A DNA stretch of 64,000 bases from Hyphomicrobiales bacterium (GCA_021730985.1 JAKFYI010000008.1:1-64000), one strand, 5' to 3'. Positions 43,082 to 52,824 are shown, counted from the first letter of the stretch. The notes: a model not told the origin generated them from the sequence alone. Numbers and translations: made by a program.

Positions 43082-43345
43082 ATGACCGGTCCTGAAGTCC
43101 TCGACGTGGCGCGCGATGCGATCCTCACCCTGGTGATCGTATCGAGTCCGCTGATGCTGATCGGCCTGTTCGTCGGCGTCGCGATTTCGCTGTTTCAGGC
43201 GCTGACCCAGATCCAGGAAATGACGCTGGTGTTCGTGCCGAAGATTCTCGCGATCTTCGTCGCCATGATGATCGCGCTGCCGTTCATGGGCGATGCGCTG
43301 CAGAGCCACATGGCGCGGATCGCGGCCCGTATTGCGGGCGGATAA
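43082..43345 (+). CDS. fliQ: Flagellar export apparatus protein FliQ
   Basis: 87 aa with two transmembrane helices; LIGLFVGVAISLFQALTQIQ then EMTLVFVPKILAIFVAMMIA is diagnostic of FliQ. It is part of the FliPQR export gate. A CCCCGC/GCGGGG palindrome lies in the 57-bp gap from fliE. Confidence 0.95.
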   Translation: MTGPEVLDVARDAILTLVIVSSPLMLIGLFVGVAISLFQALTQIQEMTLVFVPKILAIFVAMMIALPFMGDALQSHMARIAARIAGG

Positions 43346-43412
43346 CGCCGTGTCTGGCGGTCATCCTTCGCGACGCGGGCCTGGCCGCTCTCCGGGATGA
43401 GGGCGCGCTAGC

Positions 43413-44183
43413 ATGCAGGTCGACGTCACCTTCCTGCCGGCCCTGGCTGCGGCCTACCTGCTGGCGTTCGCCCGCATCGGCACGATGGTTATGCTGCTGC
43501 CGGGCGTGGGTGAGCTCAGTGTGCCCTCGCGTGTCCGCCTCACCATCGCGCTGGTGCTGACCGCGGTGATCATGCCGCTCAACCGGAACACCTATCAGAT
43601 CGATCTGCAGGCGATCGGGCCGGTGATGGTCCTGCTCGCCCAGGAGATGTTCGTCGGCGCGGTGCTTGGGCTGACCGCGCGGCTGACGATCTCGGCATTG
43701 CAGGTCGCGGGCCAGGTGGTCGCCCAGCAGATGGGGCTCGGCTTCGTGACCGCGGTCGATCCGACCCAGGGCCAGCAGGGCGTGATCGTCGGAAACTTTC
43801 TCAGCGTGCTCGGCATCACGCTGATTTTTGCCTTCGATCTGCACCACCTGGTGATCGGCGCGCTGAACGACAGCTACCTGTTGTTCAAGCCGGGCGACGT
43901 GCCGATCATCGGAGATGTCGCGGCGCTGCTGTCGCGCACCGTCACCTCGGCATTCCGCATCGGCGTGCAGCTCTCCGCGCCGTTCCTGTTGTTCGGCCTG
44001 CTGTTCAACCTGGGGCTCGGACTGCTCTCGCGGCTGATGCCGCAGATGCAGGTGTTCTTCGTCGGCATGCCGCTGTCGATCATGGTCGGCTTCCTGATCC
44101 TGCTGCTGGTGGTCGGCGCGATGATGATGACCTTCATCGACTACGTCGAAATCGTGCTGCGCGAACTGGCGCCGCGGTCGTGA
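43413..44183 (+). CDS. fliR: Flagellar export apparatus protein FliR
   Basis: 256 aa with about six hydrophobic segments. AYLLAFARIGTMVMLLPGVG, QEMFVGAVLGLTARLTISAL and MGLGFVTAVDPTQGQQGVIV match FliR. It completes the FliPQR gate with FliP encoded on the other strand nearby. It lies 14 bp before flhB. Confidence 0.95.
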   Translation: MQVDVTFLPALAAAYLLAFARIGTMVMLLPGVGELSVPSRVRLTIALVLTAVIMPLNRNTYQIDLQAIGPVMVLLAQEMFVGAVLGLTARLTISALQVAGQVVAQQMGLGFVTAVDPTQGQQGVIVGNFLSVLGITLIFAFDLHHLVIGALNDSYLLFKPGDVPIIGDVAALLSRTVTSAFRIGVQLSAPFLLFGLLFNLGLGLLSRLMPQMQVFFVGMPLSIMVGFLILLLVVGAMMMTFIDYVEIVLRELAPRS

Positions 44184-44197
44184 GGCGAGGCACGTAA

Positions 44198-45289
44198 ATG
44201 GCCGAGCAAGGCGACCAGAACGACAGCGACCGCTCGTTAGACCCTACGCAAAAGCGGCTCGACGACGCGCTCAAGCGTGGCGACGTGGTCAAGAGCCAGG
44301 AGGTCTCGACCTGGTTCGTGATCGCGGGTGCGACGCTGATGTTGGCGACGTTCGCGGGCTCGATGAGCTCCGGCCTCAACACCACGTTCCGCGGCCTGAT
44401 TGCCAATTCGCACCAGATCCCGGTGGACGGCCGGGGCCTCATCGCCATGTCGGAGCGTCTCGGCGTCGAGGTGCTGGCGGCGATCGCGCTGCCGATCCTG
44501 CTGCTGGCGCTGGCTGCGGTTGCCGGCAACATGGTCCAGCATCAGCTGGTTTGGTCGGCGGATTCGCTCAAGCCGAAGCTGTCCAAGGTTTCGCCGCTGG
44601 CCGGATTGAAGCGGCTGTTCTCGGCGCAGGCGCTGGCGAACTTCGCCAAGGGCATCGTCAAGCTCGTGGTGGTCGCCTCGGTGATGATGGCGCTGCTGTG
44701 GCCGCAGCGTCACCGGCTCGACGGCTTGGTGAGCACGGACATCCTCGGCACCGTCGCGCTCACCAAGTCGCTCGCGCTGGAGATGATGGCCGCGGTGGTG
44801 GCGATCCTCGCCATCGTTGCGGCCGCCGACTACCTGTTCCAGTACCGCCAGTGGTACGAGCGGCAAAAAATGTCGATGCGCGAGATGAAGGAGGAATACC
44901 GGCAGTCGGAAGGCGATCCCGCGGTCAAGGGCAAGATCCGCCAGTTGCGGATGGCGCGGTCGCGCAAGCGCATGATGGCCGAGGTGCCGAAGGCCTCCGT
45001 CATCATCACCAACCCGACCCACTACGCCATCGCGCTGCAATACGAGCCCGGTATGAATGCTCCGGTATGCCTCGCCAAAGGCGTCGAAGACACGGCGCTC
45101 CGGATCAGGAAAGTGGCGGAGGAACACAATATCCCGGTGGTCGAGAGCCCGCCGCTGGCGCGCGCGCTGTACGCCGTGGTGCAGATCGACGAGGAAATCC
45201 CGCCGGAACATTACAAGGCGGTCGCCGAGATCATCGGCTATATCATGAAGCTGCGCCGCTCCGGGCGCGGTTCGGCCGGTTCCCGCTGA
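44198..45289 (+). CDS. flhB: Flagellar export switch protein FlhB
   Basis: 363 aa. The N-terminal motif DPTQKRLDDALKRGDVVKSQ and four transmembrane helices are followed by the autocleavage site NPTHYAIALQYEPGMNAPVC (Asn-Pro-Thr-His). FlhB switches export specificity from rod/hook to filament substrates after cleavage. The fliK partner is not in the window. Confidence 0.96.
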   Translation: MAEQGDQNDSDRSLDPTQKRLDDALKRGDVVKSQEVSTWFVIAGATLMLATFAGSMSSGLNTTFRGLIANSHQIPVDGRGLIAMSERLGVEVLAAIALPILLLALAAVAGNMVQHQLVWSADSLKPKLSKVSPLAGLKRLFSAQALANFAKGIVKLVVVASVMMALLWPQRHRLDGLVSTDILGTVALTKSLALEMMAAVVAILAIVAAADYLFQYRQWYERQKMSMREMKEEYRQSEGDPAVKGKIRQLRMARSRKRMMAEVPKASVIITNPTHYAIALQYEPGMNAPVCLAKGVEDTALRIRKVAEEHNIPVVESPPLARALYAVVQIDEEIPPEHYKAVAEIIGYIMKLRRSGRGSAGSR

Positions 45290-45358
45290 ATTTGCGGCTG
45301 AATCCCCGCTCGCGAATCTGATTACAATCGTGCCCCAAGGCACGGGTAGAAATTGAGC

Positions 45359-47935
45359 ATGGCAACGCAGGATCTCAGCGAACCGGATCGGGCCGTCGTC
45401 GATCGCAGCCAGGCCGGCTCGCGCGGTAGCATCGGCATGGTGCTTCTGGTCGCGATTGCGCTGGTCGGCGCGGCGGTGGGCCTGCTGCTGGTCGGCCGCG
45501 GTTATGCCGCACCTTATATCCTGGTGCTGCTCGCCTTCCTGGCCACGATCGGCGTGTTCTCGCTGTTTGCGCTGGCCACGGGCATCCTGCGCCTGTCCGG
45601 CAAGGAGGCCGACAACCCGGTTCTCAAATCGGTCGCCGACGAGGCGGTCGACGGGCTGCTGGTCACCGACCGGCGCGGCCGGGTGATCTACGCCAACGCC
45701 GCCTATCTCTCCCTGACCGGCGCCGAGGGCGCGGGCGACGTCCGCCCGGTCGAACGGGTCTTCATCGGCGATCCGGATGTCTCGGAAGCGGTCTATCGCC
45801 TGCTCAAGGCGGCGCGCGAGGGCCGCATCGCGCAGGAGGACGTGCGGGTCGCCGGCCTCAAGGGCCGGCCGGTGCATTGGCTGCGGCTGCGGGTGCGGCC
45901 GCTGAAGAGCGGCAGCGACAACGGGCTCACGCTCTGGGTCGTGGTGGACGTGACGCGCGACCGCGAGCGGCAGGAGAACATCTTCCAGGAGTTGCAGCAC
46001 GCGATCGACTACCTCGATCACGCGCCGGCCGGCTTCTTCTCGGTCGATGCCAACGGCGACATCTCCTATCTCAACGCCACGCTGGCCTCATGGCTCGACC
46101 ACGATCTCGCGCAGGTCGGCTCCGGCGGTCTCAAGCTCGCCGATATCGTCTCCGGCAACGGCGCAGCGCTGCTCACCACGCTTGCGGCGGCGCCCGGCGA
46201 AGTGAAGACCGAGGTGTTCGACATTGACTTCAAGACCCGCGGCGGACGTTCGGTGCCGGTGCGGCTGTTCCACAAGATCGCCTACGGCGCCGATGGCAGG
46301 CCGGGCGCGTCGCGCACGCTGGTGCTCAACCGCGCGCGCGGCGAGGCGACCGATCCGCAGCGCGCCGCCGAAGTGCGCTTTATGCGCTTCTTCCAGTCCA
46401 CCCCGATGGCGATTGCCACGGTGGACAAGGCGGGCCGCATTTCGCGCACCAACACCCTGTTCGCCCGCATGTTCCAGTCGGTGCTCAAGCAAGGCGAGGG
46501 TGGCTCGATCCTGTCCGTGGTGTCGGATCGCGACCGCGAGGCGCTGGAGACCGCGATCCGCAACGCCGCCGCACGGCAAAGCGACATCGCGCCGGTCGAT
46601 ACGGCGCTGGCCGGCGGCGACGACCGCTGGGCGCGATTCTATGTATCCGCCGTCGAGGACGACGAGCCGGACGCGGAGTCTGCCATCGTCTATGCGCTGG
46701 AAACCACCGGTCAGCGCACGCTGGAGAACCAGGTCAACCAGCGCGCCCGGATGGAATCCGTCGGCCAGCTTGCCGGCGGTATCGCGCATGACTTCAACAA
46801 CGTGCTGTCCGCCATCATGATGGCGACCGATTTCCTGCTGAACGCGCACAAGCCGACCGATCCGTCGTTCCAGGACATCATGCAGATCAAGCAGAACGCC
46901 AACCGGGCGGCGAGCCTGGTGCGTCAACTGCTGGCGTTCTCGCGCCGTCAGACGCTGCGCCCGCAGGTGCTCGATCTCGGCGAGGTGCTGACCGAGCTGA
47001 ACATGCTGCTGCGCCGGCTGATCGGCGAGAAGGTCGAACTCGGCGTGGTGCACGGCCGCGACCTGTGGCCGGTGAAGGCCGACATTTCCCAACTGGAGCA
47101 GGTGATCGTCAATCTCGCGGTCAACGCGCGCGACGCCATGCCGGAGGGCGGCAAGCTTTCGGTGCGAACCGCCAACGTCACCGCCGCCGAATGCGCCAAG
47201 TTCGCCCTCAAGGGCATGCCGGACGCCGACTACGTGCTGGTCGAAGTGACGGACACCGGCTCGGGCATTCCGCCGGAGATCATCGACAAGATTTTCGAGC
47301 CGTTCTTCTCTACCAAGGAGGTCGGCAAGGGCACCGGACTCGGTCTCTCGACGGTGTACGGCATCGTCAAGCAGACCGGCGGGTTCATCTATCCCGACTC
47401 CGTGGTCGGCAAGGGCACCGCGTTCCGCATTTTTCTGCCGCGCCATGTGCCGAGCGCCGACGAGGTCGCGGCGGCGATGCCGCAGACCGAGGCGCCAGGT
47501 ATCGCCTCCGACAGCATCCTGCCGGTCGGCGCTACACTCGCGCAGCGCGCCGCCACCGACATGACCGGGCAGGGCACCATCCTGCTGGTCGAGGACGAGG
47601 AAGGTCTGCGCGCGCTCAACGCCCGGGGCCTCAAGTCGCGCGGCTACAAGGTGATCGAGGCCGGCAACGGCGTCGAGGCGCTGGAGGCGCTGGAGAAGAA
47701 CGGCGGCGAGGTCGATCTGGTGGTGTCGGACGTGGTCATGCCGGAAATGGACGGCCCGACGCTGCTCAAGGCGCTGCGCAAGCGCAACCCGGAGATCAAG
47801 ATGATCTTCGTCTCGGGCTACGCCGAGGAGGCGTTCGAGAAGAGCCTCCCGGCCGGTGAGAAGTTCGCCTTCCTGCCCAAACCCTTCACGCTCAAGCAGC
47901 TCATCGAGCAGGTGAAGCAGACGATGGCGGGCTAG
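45359..47935 (+). CDS. cckA: Hybrid histidine kinase CckA
   Basis: 858 aa. Two transmembrane helices (residues ~28-75), PAS-type sensor domains (NPVLKSVADEAVDGLLVTDR; AIDYLDHAPAGFFSVDANGD; FMRFFQSTPMAIATVDKAGR), a HisKA domain with MESVGQLAGGIAHDFNNVLS (phospho-accepting His477), an ATPase domain with NLAVNARDAMPEGG and GTGLGLSTVYGIVKQTGG, and a receiver with VVSDVVMPEMDGP (Asp791). The layout matches CckA, which feeds phosphate through ChpT to CtrA. An upstream TTG (45353) would add two residues. It follows flhB by 69 bp, with a small GTGCC/GGCAC hairpin in the gap, and may be in the same transcript. Confidence 0.9.
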   Translation: MATQDLSEPDRAVVDRSQAGSRGSIGMVLLVAIALVGAAVGLLLVGRGYAAPYILVLLAFLATIGVFSLFALATGILRLSGKEADNPVLKSVADEAVDGLLVTDRRGRVIYANAAYLSLTGAEGAGDVRPVERVFIGDPDVSEAVYRLLKAAREGRIAQEDVRVAGLKGRPVHWLRLRVRPLKSGSDNGLTLWVVVDVTRDRERQENIFQELQHAIDYLDHAPAGFFSVDANGDISYLNATLASWLDHDLAQVGSGGLKLADIVSGNGAALLTTLAAAPGEVKTEVFDIDFKTRGGRSVPVRLFHKIAYGADGRPGASRTLVLNRARGEATDPQRAAEVRFMRFFQSTPMAIATVDKAGRISRTNTLFARMFQSVLKQGEGGSILSVVSDRDREALETAIRNAAARQSDIAPVDTALAGGDDRWARFYVSAVEDDEPDAESAIVYALETTGQRTLENQVNQRARMESVGQLAGGIAHDFNNVLSAIMMATDFLLNAHKPTDPSFQDIMQIKQNANRAASLVRQLLAFSRRQTLRPQVLDLGEVLTELNMLLRRLIGEKVELGVVHGRDLWPVKADISQLEQVIVNLAVNARDAMPEGGKLSVRTANVTAAECAKFALKGMPDADYVLVEVTDTGSGIPPEIIDKIFEPFFSTKEVGKGTGLGLSTVYGIVKQTGGFIYPDSVVGKGTAFRIFLPRHVPSADEVAAAMPQTEAPGIASDSILPVGATLAQRAATDMTGQGTILLVEDEEGLRALNARGLKSRGYKVIEAGNGVEALEALEKNGGEVDLVVSDVVMPEMDGPTLLKALRKRNPEIKMIFVSGYAEEAFEKSLPAGEKFAFLPKPFTLKQLIEQVKQTMAG

Positions 47936-47957
47936 GCGTTCAGCTCAGCCAATACCG

Positions 47958-49301
47958 CTATTGCGGCGCTGCTTCGCTGGCCCGTGCGAGGTTTCCGGTC
48001 GGCTTCTGGCTCAGCGCATGGCTGCGCCGTGCGATCGCGCTTTCCATGTGCTGGATCATCAGGTTCAGCCGCGCGGCTTCGTCGGCATCGACCTGGCCGC
48101 CGACCTGCGCCTTGAAATAGTCGTTGAGAATTTCGTCGCCCTCGCGCTCGATCTGTTCCATTTCGTCATTGTTGGCGGTCTTGCGCACCCGCTCGATCAG
48201 CGCGGAAATGCGTTGCATCAGACCGGTGGTGCGGCTGCCGCCGTCGCCGGTGAGGAATTTCCACACGGCCGCCAGGAACGAGCCGAGCGCGCCCATGATG
48301 ATCGGGCCGTAGAACAGCCAGTCGCCGTACTTGTCCGACCAGGTCTTTTCGCTGCCGTCGAAGAACGCCTTGGCGCCGGGATGGATGGGGATGGCTGCGT
48401 TCTTGTCGTCGTCAGGGGCCGCGATCTGGGCCATCAGAGGAGCCTCAGAAATCAATTCGCGGCGCGCCTCCATGATCGCCTTGGCGAGTGCCGAAACGGT
48501 GTCCTCGCTCACCTTTACGCCGGCCACGAGGTAGAGCGGAATGCGCAGCGTCGAGATGGAGTCGTCGGGCATCGGCGGCGCGCCCCGCAGCGCGCCTTTG
48601 GGCAGGTCGAATGACTCGTAGTATTTGGTTTCCAGCGCGATGGCTTCGGCGGAGTCGATCTCCAGGATCCGGGGCTGGCTCTTGGCGGTGGCGGGGAAGA
48701 AGCCGCGCACCAATGCGATGTAGCGTTCGCCGAGCGGCGCGGCGAAGATCGCGGCTTGGTGTTTCTTGGCGCGGCTCGCCTCCGCCACCTGGTCGTAGGG
48801 GACATTGACGATCTGTACCGAGCCTTGCGCGAAGCCGTAGCTCTTGACCAGCGTCGCAAGCAGCCGCTGGTTGGTCTCCAGCCCGACCACGCCGACGCTC
48901 TTGCCCTTGAGGTCTCCGACCGTCTTGATCGGCGAGTTCGGGGGCACCACGATCATCAGCACCAGGTTGGCCAGTTGCACCACGGTGCGCGCCGCCGCCA
49001 GCTCCTCGTTGTCGGATCGCACCACCGCGAGGTCGGCCTCGCCCGCGGCGAACGACTCGGCGGCCGCGACGGGCGAGCCTTTGTCCAAGACGCTGATACG
49101 CACCGGTGCCTTGCTTGCCGCTAGACGGCCGCCGATCGCCGTCATCAAGCGGACCGCTTCGCCGTCCAGTGAGCCCACCGCGAGCTTGAGCGTGGTGGGC
49201 TTCATCGTCTCTTGCATGGCCTTCAGACCGCCGCCGACGATCGCGGCGAGCACCAGGATGAACGCGGCCATGCGGAGCCATCGGGGCAGCCGGAACGACA
49301 T
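47958..49301 (-). CDS. TAXI-family solute-binding protein with two membrane anchors
   Basis: 447 aa. An N-terminal membrane or signal segment (WLRMAAFILVLAAIVGGGLK) is followed by a TAXI TRAP receptor domain: LKLAVGSLDGEAVRLMTAIG, GKSVGVVGLETNQRLLATLV, NVPYDQVAEASRAKKHQAAI. Unlike normal TAXI receptors (about 320 aa) it continues through a second transmembrane helix (FYGPIIMGALGSFLAAVWKF, residues ~328-347) into a cytoplasmic helical tail. No TRAP permease gene is nearby, so a sensory or tethered binding role is possible. It is convergent with cckA (22 bp apart). Confidence 0.85.
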   Translation of the reverse strand: MSFRLPRWLRMAAFILVLAAIVGGGLKAMQETMKPTTLKLAVGSLDGEAVRLMTAIGGRLAASKAPVRISVLDKGSPVAAAESFAAGEADLAVVRSDNEELAAARTVVQLANLVLMIVVPPNSPIKTVGDLKGKSVGVVGLETNQRLLATLVKSYGFAQGSVQIVNVPYDQVAEASRAKKHQAAIFAAPLGERYIALVRGFFPATAKSQPRILEIDSAEAIALETKYYESFDLPKGALRGAPPMPDDSISTLRIPLYLVAGVKVSEDTVSALAKAIMEARRELISEAPLMAQIAAPDDDKNAAIPIHPGAKAFFDGSEKTWSDKYGDWLFYGPIIMGALGSFLAAVWKFLTGDGGSRTTGLMQRISALIERVRKTANNDEMEQIEREGDEILNDYFKAQVGGQVDADEAARLNLMIQHMESAIARRSHALSQKPTGNLARASEAAPQ

Positions 49302-49479
49302 CGTCTCTCCTCGCCGAAATGATTAAGAAAATTCGGATGACAGCCGCAATCGCGCAGCCCTGGTCCGAGGCTTCGATGCGATATTCAACATGCTTTCCCG
49401 CGTCCGGTCGATAGCGCCGGAGGCACGGAGCACGGAGCCTTGGAGCCGGCCGCCGCAACTGCGGGCCGGCCGAGCCTAT

Positions 49480-49770
49480 TCAGCGGTAGGTGGCGCGGCC
49501 CCAGACCGGCTCGGTGGTGGCGTTCGGCAATCTGCGGTCGAACCGGCACTCGTAGGCGATGTAGTCGCCGTACATGCGCCGGATGCTCGTGATCCGCGCA
49601 TGCTTGCCGTACATGTTGCAGTTGTTGTTGGCGGTGATGAGCGCCATCGCCTCGGCCTCTTGCGACCATGGGATGATGCCGCCGGTGTCGTTGCCCTTGG
49701 CGCCCTGCAGGCCGTTCCAGGCGGGGAGCACCAGCGCGACAAATGCCAACAGGGTCAGTCTTGCCAACAC
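49480..49770 (-). CDS. Small secreted protein, unknown function
   Basis: 96 aa from a GTG with GGAGG 6 bp upstream (49768-49770). Signal peptide MLARLTLLAFVALVLPAWNG, then a mature ~75-aa domain with two cysteines (ALITANNNCNMYGKHARITS; DYIAYECRFDRRLPNATTEP), probably a disulfide. It is on the same strand as, and about 100 bp from, the NHL protein gene. No family recognised. Confidence 0.65.
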   Translation of the reverse strand: MLARLTLLAFVALVLPAWNGLQGAKGNDTGGIIPWSQEAEAMALITANNNCNMYGKHARITSIRRMYGDYIAYECRFDRRLPNATTEPVWGRATYR

Positions 49771-49869
49771 GGAAAGCCTCCAGGGCCGGACCACGAATCC
49801 AGCGAGCCTAGTGCCGCAGAGCCCACGGCGGAAGGCGGGTCTGTGGATGGAAGTGCGGTCCTGCGGTTT

Positions 49870-50976
49870 CTATTCCAGGCGGCGGAATTTCTGGGCGCGG
49901 CGGCCGAAACCGACCTCGGCGGTGTAGAGATTGCCCTTGGAGTCGATCGCAATGTTGTGCACCCACTTGAACTGGCCGGGCTGGCGGCCGTGGCGGCCCC
50001 ATTGGGTGAGAACCGCGCCGGTTTCGCGCGACAGCGTCACGATCTGGCCGTTGGCGCCGTCGGCCATGAAGATGAACCGCTGCTGCGGATCCTCCGACAG
50101 CACCAGGTCCCACACCGCGCCGTTCTGCAGCGTTTGCGCCTCGACCTTGAACTCCTTCACGTAGCTGCCGTCCTTGCGGAACACCTGGATGCGGTTGTTG
50201 GTGCGGTCGCAGACGTAGACCAGCCCGTCGTTCGACAACCGCACACAGTGCACCGGATTGTGGAAGCTGGGCGAGGGCTGTGCTTTCGGATCGTAAGCCG
50301 CAAGCTTGTCGTCGTGCGGTGTCTTGGCGCCGCCGGCGCCCCAGTGGCGCTTGTAGGCGCCGGACTTGGAGTCGAACACGACGACACGGCGATTGCCGTA
50401 GCCGTCGGCGACATAAACTTCGTTGGCCGCGTCGTCGGTGACCATGTGCGCGGGACGGCCGAGCCGCGTGGTGGACATCGAGCCCTTGGTGCCGTCGTCC
50501 TGGCCGACCTGAAGGATGAACTTGCCCTCCGGCGAGAACTGCAGGATCTGGTCGCCCTCGTTGTTGCCGCCGACCCAGACGTTGCCCGACGCATCGACGT
50601 GGATGCCGTGCTCGTTCTTCATCCAGGCGTGGCCCTTGTTGGCGCCGCCCCACGAGCCCAGCAGGTTGCCTTCGGTGTCGAACTTGAGAACCGGCGGAGC
50701 CGCCACGCAGCACTTGGTCGCCGGCGGGTTCGCCTGCGCGCCCTTTTCATCATCGAGCAAGGTCGCGGGGCGGTGCACGATCCAGATGTGATCGTTCTTG
50801 TCGACCGCGATGCCGGACACCTGGCCGAGAATCCAGTTTTCGGGCAGCGGCTTTGGCCAGAACGGCTGCGGCTCGAAGCGAGGCGTCGCGTCCGGCTTGG
50901 CGCTCTGCGCCGAGGCGGGGGCAGGTCCACACGCAATCGCCGCGAGAACGGCAAGCGAAGCAAGCCGGAATGTCAT
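49870..50976 (-). CDS. Secreted NHL-repeat protein
   Basis: 368 aa with a Sec signal peptide (ending PAPASAQSAK). The mature part is a six-bladed NHL-type beta-propeller with repeats such as ILGQVSGIAVDKNDHIWIVH, HGIHVDASGNVWVGGNNEGD and HMVTDDAANEVYVADGYGNR. It resembles peptidyl-alpha-hydroxyglycine lyase-like propellers, but catalytic activity cannot be confirmed. It may be co-transcribed with the small secreted protein gene downstream. Confidence 0.85.
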   Translation of the reverse strand: MTFRLASLAVLAAIACGPAPASAQSAKPDATPRFEPQPFWPKPLPENWILGQVSGIAVDKNDHIWIVHRPATLLDDEKGAQANPPATKCCVAAPPVLKFDTEGNLLGSWGGANKGHAWMKNEHGIHVDASGNVWVGGNNEGDQILQFSPEGKFILQVGQDDGTKGSMSTTRLGRPAHMVTDDAANEVYVADGYGNRRVVVFDSKSGAYKRHWGAGGAKTPHDDKLAAYDPKAQPSPSFHNPVHCVRLSNDGLVYVCDRTNNRIQVFRKDGSYVKEFKVEAQTLQNGAVWDLVLSEDPQQRFIFMADGANGQIVTLSRETGAVLTQWGRHGRQPGQFKWVHNIAIDSKGNLYTAEVGFGRRAQKFRRLE

Positions 50977-51069
50977 GGCGTCCTCCCTGATACCGCTTGG
51001 CGTTGCGGCTTGGCCCCGATGGTAGTGAAGGGAGGAATGGTCTTCCAGCAGGGACGAAGGCGCCGCGCG

Positions 51070-51390
51070 CTATATTTGCCGGGGCGGCGTTTTCACGATC
51101 AGCCCGTCGATCTCTTCGGTGACCCGGATCTGGCAGGACAGCCGCGAGTTCGGCTCCAGATCGTGGGCGGTGTCGAGCATGTCGAGTTCTTCCAGCGACT
51201 GCGGCGGCAGCCTGTCGAACCACTCCTCATCGACATAGACGTGGCAGGTGGCGCATGAGCACGAACCGCCGCAGGTCGCCAGGATGCCGGGCACGTCGTT
51301 GTTGATGGCGGTTTCCATCACGGTCGCGCCGAGGTCGCCCTCTACGGTGCGCTCGGTCCCGTCCTGGTCGATGAAGGTGATCTTCGGCAT
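51070..51390 (-). CDS. [2Fe-2S] ferredoxin (adrenodoxin type)
   Basis: 106 aa, starting MPKITFIDQDGTERTVEGDL. Cluster ligands follow the adrenodoxin pattern C40-x5-C46-x2-C49...C86 in ILATCGGSCSCATCHVYVDE and SRLSCQIRV. This class feeds cytochrome P450s and Rieske or aromatic oxygenases, or Fe-S assembly. No P450 or reductase gene is adjacent. The chosen start is favoured because residue 1 aligns with family members. Confidence 0.92.
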   Translation of the reverse strand: MPKITFIDQDGTERTVEGDLGATVMETAINNDVPGILATCGGSCSCATCHVYVDEEWFDRLPPQSLEELDMLDTAHDLEPNSRLSCQIRVTEEIDGLIVKTPPRQI

Positions 51391-51511
51391 GCGGCGCCTA
51401 TAGGCCAAGCGCGCGGCGTTCCGTCAACCCACCCCTTGACCATCCACCCGTCGCGGCGCGACCGTGTGTCTTTCCATCGGCCGCCAGAGCCGGGGAGCAG
51501 GGAGGTCACCA

Positions 51512-52603
51512 ATGCTGCAATCGACGATGCGTCGCCTGTCCGCAGCCTGCAATTGCTGCACCCAGCCGTTTGCCGCAACGGACGTCAGCCGCCGCCAGTT
51601 CCTGGCCGGGGGGACTGCCGCCGTCGCGCTCGGGGCCGCCGGGTTTGCGCCGAAGGTGTTCGCGCAGGCCAAGCCGCACCGCATCGACGTGCACCATCAC
51701 ATCGTGCCGCCGACCTGGCTCAACGCCATGGACATCATCGGCCGCACCAATCCGCCGCTGCAGCACTGGTCGGTGCAGAAAACCATCGACGACATGGACA
51801 AGGGCGGCGTTGCGACGTCGATCACGTCTCCTACCGCGCCGCAGGTTTCCTCGCTCGGCATTCCGGTCGCGGTGAAAATCGCGCGCGAGTCGAACGAATA
51901 CGCGAAAAAGATGGAATCCGATCACAAAGGCCGGTTCGGCACATTCGCCATGCTGCCGCTGCCGCATATCGACCAAACCCTGAAGGAGATCGAGTACGCC
52001 TTCGACACGCTCAAGGTCGACGGCGTCGGCATCTTGACCAACTACGGCGACAAATGGCTGGGCTATTCCTATTTCGATCCGGTCTGGGCGGAGCTCAACC
52101 GCCGCAAGGCGACGATCTACACCCACCCGAATGACGCCAGTTGCTGCATCAACCTTGTGCAGGGCGTTCCGCAATCGGCGATCGAGTGGGGAACCGACAC
52201 CACGCGCAGCATCGCCAATCTGATCTTCAGCGGCTCGTCGCAGAAATTCCCCGACATCAACTGGATCTTCTCGCACGGCGGCGGTGCGCTGGTGTCGTTC
52301 TCGGAGCGGTTCCTGATCCAGATGGTGTCGACGCCGCCCTATAGGGGGAAGTTCACCCGCGAGAGTGTGGAGAAAGAGCTGCATCGTTTTCACTACGATA
52401 CGGCACAGGTCGCAAATTCGGTGGCACTCGGCGCGCTGTCGAAGCTCGTGCCAGTCTCGCAGATCGTATACGGCACCGACTTTCCGTATCGTACCGCGGC
52501 GGATCACACCAAGGGGCTCACGGCATTCTTCAACGCCGAGGACCTCAAGAAGGTGGACCGTGACAACGCGCTGCGGCTGCTGCCGCGGTGGCGCGCGGCC
52601 TGA
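51512..52603 (+). CDS. Tat-exported amidohydrolase (ACMSD-like, amidohydrolase_2)
   Basis: 363 aa. The leader SRRQFLAGGTAAVALGAAGF is a clear Tat signal with FAQAKP at the cleavage site; the ATG has GGAGG 6 bp upstream. The mature protein begins with the metal-binding HRIDVHHHIVPPTW and continues with KVDGVGILTNYGDKWLGY and the active-site ending YGTDFPYR. This fold covers decarboxylases and hydrolases of cyclic or aromatic acids; the substrate is unknown. Export through Tat implies a folded metalloenzyme in the periplasm. Confidence 0.88.
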   Translation: MLQSTMRRLSAACNCCTQPFAATDVSRRQFLAGGTAAVALGAAGFAPKVFAQAKPHRIDVHHHIVPPTWLNAMDIIGRTNPPLQHWSVQKTIDDMDKGGVATSITSPTAPQVSSLGIPVAVKIARESNEYAKKMESDHKGRFGTFAMLPLPHIDQTLKEIEYAFDTLKVDGVGILTNYGDKWLGYSYFDPVWAELNRRKATIYTHPNDASCCINLVQGVPQSAIEWGTDTTRSIANLIFSGSSQKFPDINWIFSHGGGALVSFSERFLIQMVSTPPYRGKFTRESVEKELHRFHYDTAQVANSVALGALSKLVPVSQIVYGTDFPYRTAADHTKGLTAFFNAEDLKKVDRDNALRLLPRWRAA

Positions 52604-52627
52604 TCCCGGCAGAAGCGTCAAACGCTG

Positions 52628-52666
52628 CGGCCTCGCGTCCGGTGGAACCCGGCGCGAGGCCGTTTT
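52628..52666 (+). terminator. Intrinsic terminator after the amidohydrolase
   Basis: CGGCCTCGCG / CGCGAGGCCG, a 10-bp stem with a 15-nt loop, followed by TTTTCTTA, 25 bp after the stop codon. Confidence 0.88.
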
Positions 52667-52824
52667 CTTATGAAAACGCGCCTTCGCGCGCGAAAAAGAT
52701 TACCGCAATCCTAACGGCCGCCGTCCGGATTTCTTAACCGGGTGTACCTAAAAACGGGAAGGGGCTGGGGCCGGCGGCGCATCTGGTGCGTTGCCGCCTG
52801 AGGAATCTCGGGAACTGCGTCTTC

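Noticed and set aside
49390..51258. 622-aa open frame on the plus strand
   Set aside because: Antisense to the NHL protein and the small secreted protein; no recognisable domain.
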